From Actinomycetota bacterium (GTDB lineage Bacteria > Actinomycetota > Actinomycetes > Streptosporangiales > Streptosporangiaceae): a stretch of DNA of 9,823 nt. Numbering within the stretch: position 1 is the stretch's first letter; each line of letters begins with the position of its first letter. Made by a program: the position numbers and the translations under genes. The stretch covers positions 1 to 9,823 of the forward strand of contig DPMS01000435.1 of assembly GCA_003541285.1 (NCBI GenBank), written 5' to 3'. Below, piece after piece: positions 7,001 through 9,823 of this stretch. A model generated the notes under the pieces. The model was not told the DNA's origin and did no database searches. It saw only the letters and a list, made by a program, of their open reading frames with translations.

Positions 7001-8200
7001 CCTGACGCGGTGCATGCGGTCGCGATCGGTACGCTCGAATGGGGACCGATCATCGTCTCCGGCGGCTGGGACGGAACGGTCCGGATCTTGGATCCCAATA
7101 CCGGCTGGCCGATCGGCCAGCCCCTCAAGCAGGCCCTCCCGATCCGTGCGCTTGCCTTGGGCCATGCGGAGGGCCGTCGTGTAATCGCCTTTGGTGGCGA
7201 CGACAGAACGGTGCGGGTCTGGAACCCACCCACCGGCACACCAATCAGCGACGCTTCCATCGGTGAAGAGGACGCGGTCAACACGGTTGCGGTCGGCGCA
7301 CTCGGCGATGAGCCGGTAGTCGCATCCGGTGCCGACGATGGCACGATCGGGCTCTGGAATCTCGACACGGGCAAGCCACTCGAGACCCAGGTCCACAGCC
7401 ACCGTGGCGCGGTCAACGCCGTGTCCATCGACACGATCGGCGGGCAAACGTTGCTCGCGTCCGGTGGGCGTGATCATGCCATCAAGGTCTGGGACCTTGG
7501 CGCCGACCGGCCCAGCACGTGGCAGCCGACCGAACTCGGGGATGCGGTCAACGCGGTGACGATCGGCATGCAGTCGGACGGACAACCTGTACTTGTCACC
7601 GGCGGTGCAGACACCATGATCCGGATCTGGGATCTGACCACGGGCGCGCTGATCGGCCGTCCGTTTGTCGACCACACCGCCCCAGTCAACGCAGTGGCGC
7701 TCGCGACTCTCGGCGGTAGGATGGTCGTCGTGTCCGGGAGCGACGACGGCACTGTCCGCATCTCGGACCTCGCCAAACGCAAGCCCATCGACAGGCCGCT
7801 TACCAGCGATGCACACAAGGTTCACGCGTTGGCCGTCGGAACCCTGGGCGGCCAGCCGATCGTGGCGGCAGGTGGCACCCATTCCCTTGTGAACGTCTGG
7901 AATCTAGCCACCGGAGCCCGGCTAGGCCCGCCACTGGCTGGCCATGAAGGGCCGGTCAACTCCCTTGCGATCGGCACGCTAAAAGACCGCACGGTGCTGG
8001 CAGTGGGCGATCACACCGGGATGGTCAGGGTGTGGGACCTGAACGACCGCCGAAAGCCACTGGTCGAGGTTGATGTCGGCTTCGGCGTGCGAGCCGTCGC
8101 TTTCGGGCCAAAGTCCATGATCACAGTGGGCGGGTCACGGCTCCTGGGCATGCAGGTTCGCCGCATCGGTGACCGATCCAAGTCAGCGAGCAGAGCATGA
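4058..8200 (+). CDS. Trypsin-like protease / STAND NTPase / WD40 fusion
   Basis: A 1380-residue protein. The start is ATG 4058 within TAATG, with GGAGCGGGGG just upstream; the frame is open back to 3887, but that part only shadows the ROK gene. Residues 8-205 are a trypsin-fold protease with a complete triad: His38 in VVTCAHVV, Asp89 in GDIAVLEL and Ser165 in GFSGSP. No signal peptide is seen, so it is cytoplasmic. Residues about 230-600 are a STAND-type P-loop NTPase: Walker A GGMGSGKS (276-283), Walker B LTIVIDSLSEA (Asp366, Glu370), and the late LFHGAL motif (580-585). A helical segment (about 600-740) links to 14 WD40 blades (746-1370), enough for two seven-bladed propellers. STAND proteins act as NTP-driven switches: the repeats sense a trigger, oligomerisation follows, and the fused effector, here the protease, is released. 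Its target is not evident. The flanking ROK genes overlap it at both ends. Confidence 0.92.
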   Translation: MERSAAEPIGLVRVSAPGGGVVGGGLLVGERHVVTCAHVVMAALQLAKGTTARPTGAVTLDFPALGNAKTSARVVSDGWTPITEDGKGDIAVLELAGNLPHNAKVPTVRVARGTLGHRVIAYGFPRNVDSGIIATGRLLERVGPGWQWIQIGTEGPGAPIESGFSGSPVWDRDLGAVVGIIVAQDRRPWVEGGAQTAWMIPAEVLAQAWPPMYKSMKSPLLLDPALRTHWDPRARGVELEAEQGWYFTDRTTVLRELVSWLKDPPDAHTRARVVTGGMGSGKSAVLARLVTLSDPQYRLHYHFPAGSTDESAMPPDGAIDIAVRASGKTLEQLVGVIADAADVTADDPMSLVNELVHRAPLTIVIDSLSEAYQPLLVARKLLRPLAQHGPSAGVRLLVAAGRELLGALGSGMKVIDLDENIELDDLSRYVERMLLGKDSRQKSAYRRDPDLARKVARGVAERAHPSFLIAQLAARWLANRRAVIDTSVPGWNDFPQTVDDAMDQYLSRFDDAAERRRICQFLGPLAWAEGQGLPSEVIWPTVAGALAGISCNDGDIQWLLDRAADFVVDTQTEGGPTYRLFHGALGVYLRRSETKSHSHEWIQNKMAGALLQTVPVRDGRRDWRAAHSYVKAHLVTHAMAAAEDPAFVLLDTIFVDPGFLLAADPQRLLRAVSKASGKPARLAARAFSLTVDYLRTKPPAEWSAYLEFAARRSGAYGLADRIEEDQFDRPWSVRWIKGRTEPANYVVGHHDDSVYALAMGMLEERPVVVSGGDEGQVRVWDLVGAEPVYEPRVGHSDSVTALAVGMLETQSIIVSGSSDHTIRFWDLATGVSLPDEIIVNGAVHSLAIGTRGGRPVVVAGMSDNTVGIWDLSSHMPVRPPLLGHDNRVYAVATGTVEGRQIIVSGSRDGTVRVWDLDTGEPIGPALHDPTDSVNAIAIGVIGEQSVIVSGDDESTILIWDLDLATLASGTQPTPRRLPGWHPDAVHAVAIGTLEWGPIIVSGGWDGTVRILDPNTGWPIGQPLKQALPIRALALGHAEGRRVIAFGGDDRTVRVWNPPTGTPISDASIGEEDAVNTVAVGALGDEPVVASGADDGTIGLWNLDTGKPLETQVHSHRGAVNAVSIDTIGGQTLLASGGRDHAIKVWDLGADRPSTWQPTELGDAVNAVTIGMQSDGQPVLVTGGADTMIRIWDLTTGALIGRPFVDHTAPVNAVALATLGGRMVVVSGSDDGTVRISDLAKRKPIDRPLTSDAHKVHALAVGTLGGQPIVAAGGTHSLVNVWNLATGARLGPPLAGHEGPVNSLAIGTLKDRTVLAVGDHTGMVRVWDLNDRRKPLVEVDVGFGVRAVAFGPKSMITVGGSRLLGMQVRRIGDRSKSASRA
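6293..8167 (+). repeat. WD40 repeat array, 14 blades
   Basis: Fourteen units of about 45 residues (about 134 bases) each run from the first VGHHDDSVYALA to the last MQVRRI. The recurring pattern is a V-x-A-V/L-A-I-G strand, a short G-G-Q/R-P turn, V-V-V-S-G, S/D-D-G-T-V-R-V, then W-D-L. The usual F-S-P-D-G turn is replaced by I-G-T-L-G-G throughout. Blade 12 lacks the conserved Asp and blade 14 is degenerate. The units are clearly divergent from one another, so the array is not a recent expansion. Confidence 0.88.
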
Positions 8201-9291
8201 ACCCCGACGCGGGCGGTTACGACCTGCTGGCCAACCGGCAAGTCCCTGACCTTGTGCCGGAGCAGGTCGAGCGCTTCACTGTCGAAGCCCTCCGTGCGAA
8301 GCCGGTTCGCAGCTTTGACCCCCAGGCCGCACTGCATCGGTTGCGGGCCGGTGGCGAGAAGACCGTCATCGCGGTCGACATCGGCGGCGACAAGCTGATT
8401 GCGTTGTCGTACAACATTCGCGACGGACTTCTCCTGCAATTGGCCGAGGTGCTCGCCCGGCGAGGCGACGGTGGATCGGCGTACCTGGACGGACTCGAGG
8501 AGGTGGCCAATCTCGCGCGCCGCAAGACGCTCTCGGTCGGCATCTCCTTCGCCGGCCCGACCGATGGCACAAAGCTCTTGGCTGGCCCCAACCTGCCAGT
8601 CTTCACCGCAGAGCTTCATGACCGGTGTGGCGGGGATTTCGCTGGCCTCTTCCCCGCGGTCGCAGTCGCCAACGACGCCGAAGCGGGAATCATGGCCGGC
8701 GCGTTGGAGGCAGCCAAGCGCTACCCCGAGACGCAGAACGTCATCTACGTGATCAACGGAAGCGGCATCGGAGGGGCGGTGCTAACAGACAACATGATCT
8801 TCGCCGCTGAGCCAGGGCACATCCAGGTGGAGCCAAGGCTCAATCCTTTTGGCCAGCACAAGTCCTGCGGCATGGACGGGGCGACCTACGTCTGCATCGA
8901 GCTTGTCGCCGCGAGCAAGGCTGGCGTCGAAGACATATGGCTCCAGCAGAAGGGCAAGCGGCTAAATGGTAAAGAGATCGCAGCCAAGTACCTGGCTGGT
9001 GATCATATGGCGCTGGATCTCTACGAGAACTCCGCGCTAGTGACTGCCCATGCCATCAAAGGAATGGCCAGGGCGTTCGGTCTTCCCAAGGACTTTGACG
9101 GGACAGTCGTAGTTGGCCACGGTGGTATCTTCGAGGTGCCAGGCTACCCCAAGCGGGTGTGCTCCATCTTGGGGAAGGATCTACCCACTGTCCCCAGGAT
9201 GCTGTTCACGAAGGACTTCAGCACAAACGCCTGTCTCGACGGCGCAGCTATCGCTGCAGCAACAAAGCGGGAACCTGACACGGCGCAATGA
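8197..9291 (+). CDS. ROK-family protein, kinase-like, no HTH
   Basis: A 364-residue protein whose ATG lies in the ATGA overlap with the STAND gene; the Shine-Dalgarno match is weak, implying coupled translation. The first 55 residues are unrecognised and are not an HTH. Then comes a ROK kinase fold: VIAVDIGGDKL (57-67) as first phosphate loop (Asp replacing the usual Thr), VGISFAGPTDGTKLLAGPNL (104-123), VANDAEAG with Asp150 at the catalytic position, INGSGIGG (176-183) as second phosphate loop, and AEPGHIQVE with His198. The zinc motif is damaged: of the normal C-x-C-G-x2-G-C only SCG (Cys214) remains, with a displaced Cys223. Family members phosphorylate glucose, GlcNAc, ManNAc or similar sugars; the substrate here is not readable. 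It may be a true kinase acting on the ligand of the upstream ROK regulator, or a sugar sensor bound to the STAND protein. Confidence 0.82.
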   Translation: MNPDAGGYDLLANRQVPDLVPEQVERFTVEALRAKPVRSFDPQAALHRLRAGGEKTVIAVDIGGDKLIALSYNIRDGLLLQLAEVLARRGDGGSAYLDGLEEVANLARRKTLSVGISFAGPTDGTKLLAGPNLPVFTAELHDRCGGDFAGLFPAVAVANDAEAGIMAGALEAAKRYPETQNVIYVINGSGIGGAVLTDNMIFAAEPGHIQVEPRLNPFGQHKSCGMDGATYVCIELVAASKAGVEDIWLQQKGKRLNGKEIAAKYLAGDHMALDLYENSALVTAHAIKGMARAFGLPKDFDGTVVVGHGGIFEVPGYPKRVCSILGKDLPTVPRMLFTKDFSTNACLDGAAIAAATKREPDTAQ

Positions 9292-9301
9292 GCGGTCATT
9301 G
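9286..9301 (+). terminator. Hairpin on the last stop codon of the operon
   Basis: CAATGA, loop GCGG, TCATTG: six perfect base pairs that include the TGA stop (9289-9291) of the second ROK gene. No U tract follows. The placement mirrors the hairpin on the TPR stop codon. It probably contributes to termination or mRNA stability. Confidence 0.4.
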
Positions 9302-9400
9302 TAGCTTGCGTCCTACATAGAGACGGCCACAGGTGCTGGTCACATTCACGCCAGAGGTTCCTGGCCAGAACCCGCGTGCGGCGGACGAACCTCACCCTCC

Positions 9401-9445
9401 CAGGCTCCCGGCCTGCCTCCGCCCATGCCCAGGCTCCGAGCCTGG
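9401..9445 (+). terminator. Tandem related hairpins, probable terminator
   Basis: CAGGC-TCCCG-GCCTG (9401-9415) is followed by CCAGGCT-CCG-AGCCTGG (9429-9445). The second is a perfect seven-base-pair stem. Both share the core CCCAGGCTCC, so one may be a copy of the other. Strong GC stems without a T-run are the common terminator form in actinomycetes. The position, after the operon and before the antitoxin promoter, fits. Confidence 0.45.
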
Positions 9446-9481
9446 CGCAGCCTAGCCCTCGAGTGCCGTCCTCACCGACCC

Positions 9482-9511
9482 GCGCAGACCTGCGCCGCCA
9501 GCGGGCGCAGG
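9482..9511. repeat. Overlapping, mutually exclusive stems
   Basis: GCGCAG-AC-CTGCGC (9482-9495) is a perfect dyad. The same CCTGCGC (9489-9495) can instead pair with GCGCAGG (9505-9511) across a nine-base loop. Either stem excludes the other. It lies upstream of the likely antitoxin promoter, so an attenuator role for that gene is doubtful. Confidence 0.35.
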
Positions 9512-9578
9512 CCACCACAACCCCCACACCGGCCCATCCGATTCTGCCGAGACGAGTACGTTGGGCAGGCAGGTCAAC

Positions 9579-9598
9579 TGGTACAATATCTAGTACCA
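9579..9598. promoter_or_regulatory. Antitoxin promoter and operator-like repeat
   Basis: TGGTAC (9579-9584) and GTACCA (9593-9598) form a perfect dyad with an AT-rich eight-base centre. The left arm overlaps TACAAT (9582-9587), a good -10 box; TTGGGC (9561-9566) is a possible -35 box, although the 15-base spacing is short. YefM/Phd antitoxins repress their own operon by binding palindromes that overlap the promoter, so this arrangement is as expected. The AAGGAG at 9605-9610 then leads to the GTG start. Confidence 0.6.
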
Positions 9599-9617
9599 AT
9601 AGGCAAGGAGTCCGCCC

Positions 9618-9823
9618 GTGTCGATCACTGCCAGCGAAGCCCGCAAGAACCTGTTTCCGCTCATCGAGAAGGTCAACGACGACCGTACCCCGATTGAGAT
9701 CACCTCGCGCCGCGGCGATGCTGTCCTGCTGTCCCGCGCGGACTACGAGGCGCTAGAAGAGACCGCGCACCTGCTCCGAGTTCCAGCCAACGCCAAGCGG
9801 CTGGTCGAGAGCCTGCAGCAAGC
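9618..9823 (+). CDS. yefM: YefM/Phd-family antitoxin (3' end beyond window)
   Basis: GTG 9618 has AAGGAG seven bases upstream. The 68 visible residues begin SITASEARKNLFPLIEKV, then TPIEITSRRGDAVLLSRADYEALEET, then HLLRVPANAKRLVESL. This is the standard YefM pattern: an N-terminal dimer/DNA-binding fold, then the start of the toxin-neutralising helix (PANAKRL). Family members are about 85-90 residues, so roughly 20 C-terminal residues are missing past the edge. A YoeB/RelE-type mRNA interferase gene normally follows directly and would lie outside the window. Its own promoter and the hairpins upstream make it a separate transcription unit from the STAND operon. Confidence 0.88.
   Translation, partial: MSITASEARKNLFPLIEKVNDDRTPIEITSRRGDAVLLSRADYEALEETAHLLRVPANAKRLVESLQQ

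Larger units (their letters stand above)
9302..9617. other. Intergenic region between STAND operon and antitoxin
   Basis: There is no convincing gene in these 316 bases; the frames crossing it are compositional shadows. It is rich in dyad symmetry: GGTTC/GAACC (9356-9372, loop CTGGCCA), two related hairpins at 9401-9445, and an overlapping pair of stems at 9482-9511. The promoter/operator of the antitoxin gene lies at its right end. Confidence 0.55.

Noticed and set aside
6293..8167. The DNA-level repetition of the WD40 region as a CRISPR-like or satellite array
   Set aside because: It is continuous coding sequence with divergent protein repeats; there are no identical repeats separated by unique spacers.
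9302..9617. Overlapping open frames running through the gap toward the antitoxin
   Set aside because: Their products are low-complexity proline/arginine/alanine sequences and conflict with the clear GTG start, ribosome binding site and operator of the antitoxin.

Overview
The window reads as high-GC actinomycete DNA, most likely from a Streptomyces- or Micromonospora-like filamentous genus. The evidence is the strongly G/C-ended codon use, GTG starts, tightly overlapping genes, and protein families (Trypco2, trypsin-STAND-WD40 fusions, ROK regulators) typical of that group. The genus cannot be fixed from the sequence. All confident genes lie on the + strand.

Layout. Bases 1-152 are the C-terminal end of an ISAs1-type transposase. 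Bases 153-692 hold no confident gene, but 615-677 encode about 20 residues that look like a scrap of a large serine recombinase. A two-gene unit follows: a small Trypco2-domain protein (693-1028) overlapping by GTGA a single-pass membrane TPR protein (1025-2554). A hairpin sits on the TPR stop codon. A 200-base gap then carries a GNRA-loop hairpin and a perfect 14-bp inverted repeat just before the next ribosome binding site. The core is a three-gene, overlap-coupled operon: a winged-HTH ROK regulator (2757-4058), a 1380-residue trypsin-like protease/STAND NTPase/14-blade WD40 protein (4058-8200), and a second ROK protein without a DNA-binding domain (8197-9291). The junctions are TAATG and ATGA. 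Hairpins on the last stop codon and in the following 316-base gap probably end transcription. A YefM/Phd-type antitoxin gene (9618 to the window end), with its own operator-like repeat over a -10 box, closes the window.

How they may work together. Trypco2, STAND-coupled proteases and WD40 sensors belong to the NTP-dependent conflict and immunity systems described computationally in multicellular bacteria. The large protein has an intact His-Asp-Ser triad, Walker A and Walker B, so it can be pictured as an NTP-switched protease whose WD40 propellers sense or scaffold a trigger. What looks unusual is the sandwiching of this protein between two ROK (sugar repressor/kinase) proteins, in an operon next to the Trypco2/membrane-TPR pair. 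I infer a protease switch tied to a sugar or nucleotide-sugar signal, acting in defence or developmental cell death. The IS end, recombinase scrap and toxin-antitoxin neighbour suit an accessory island.
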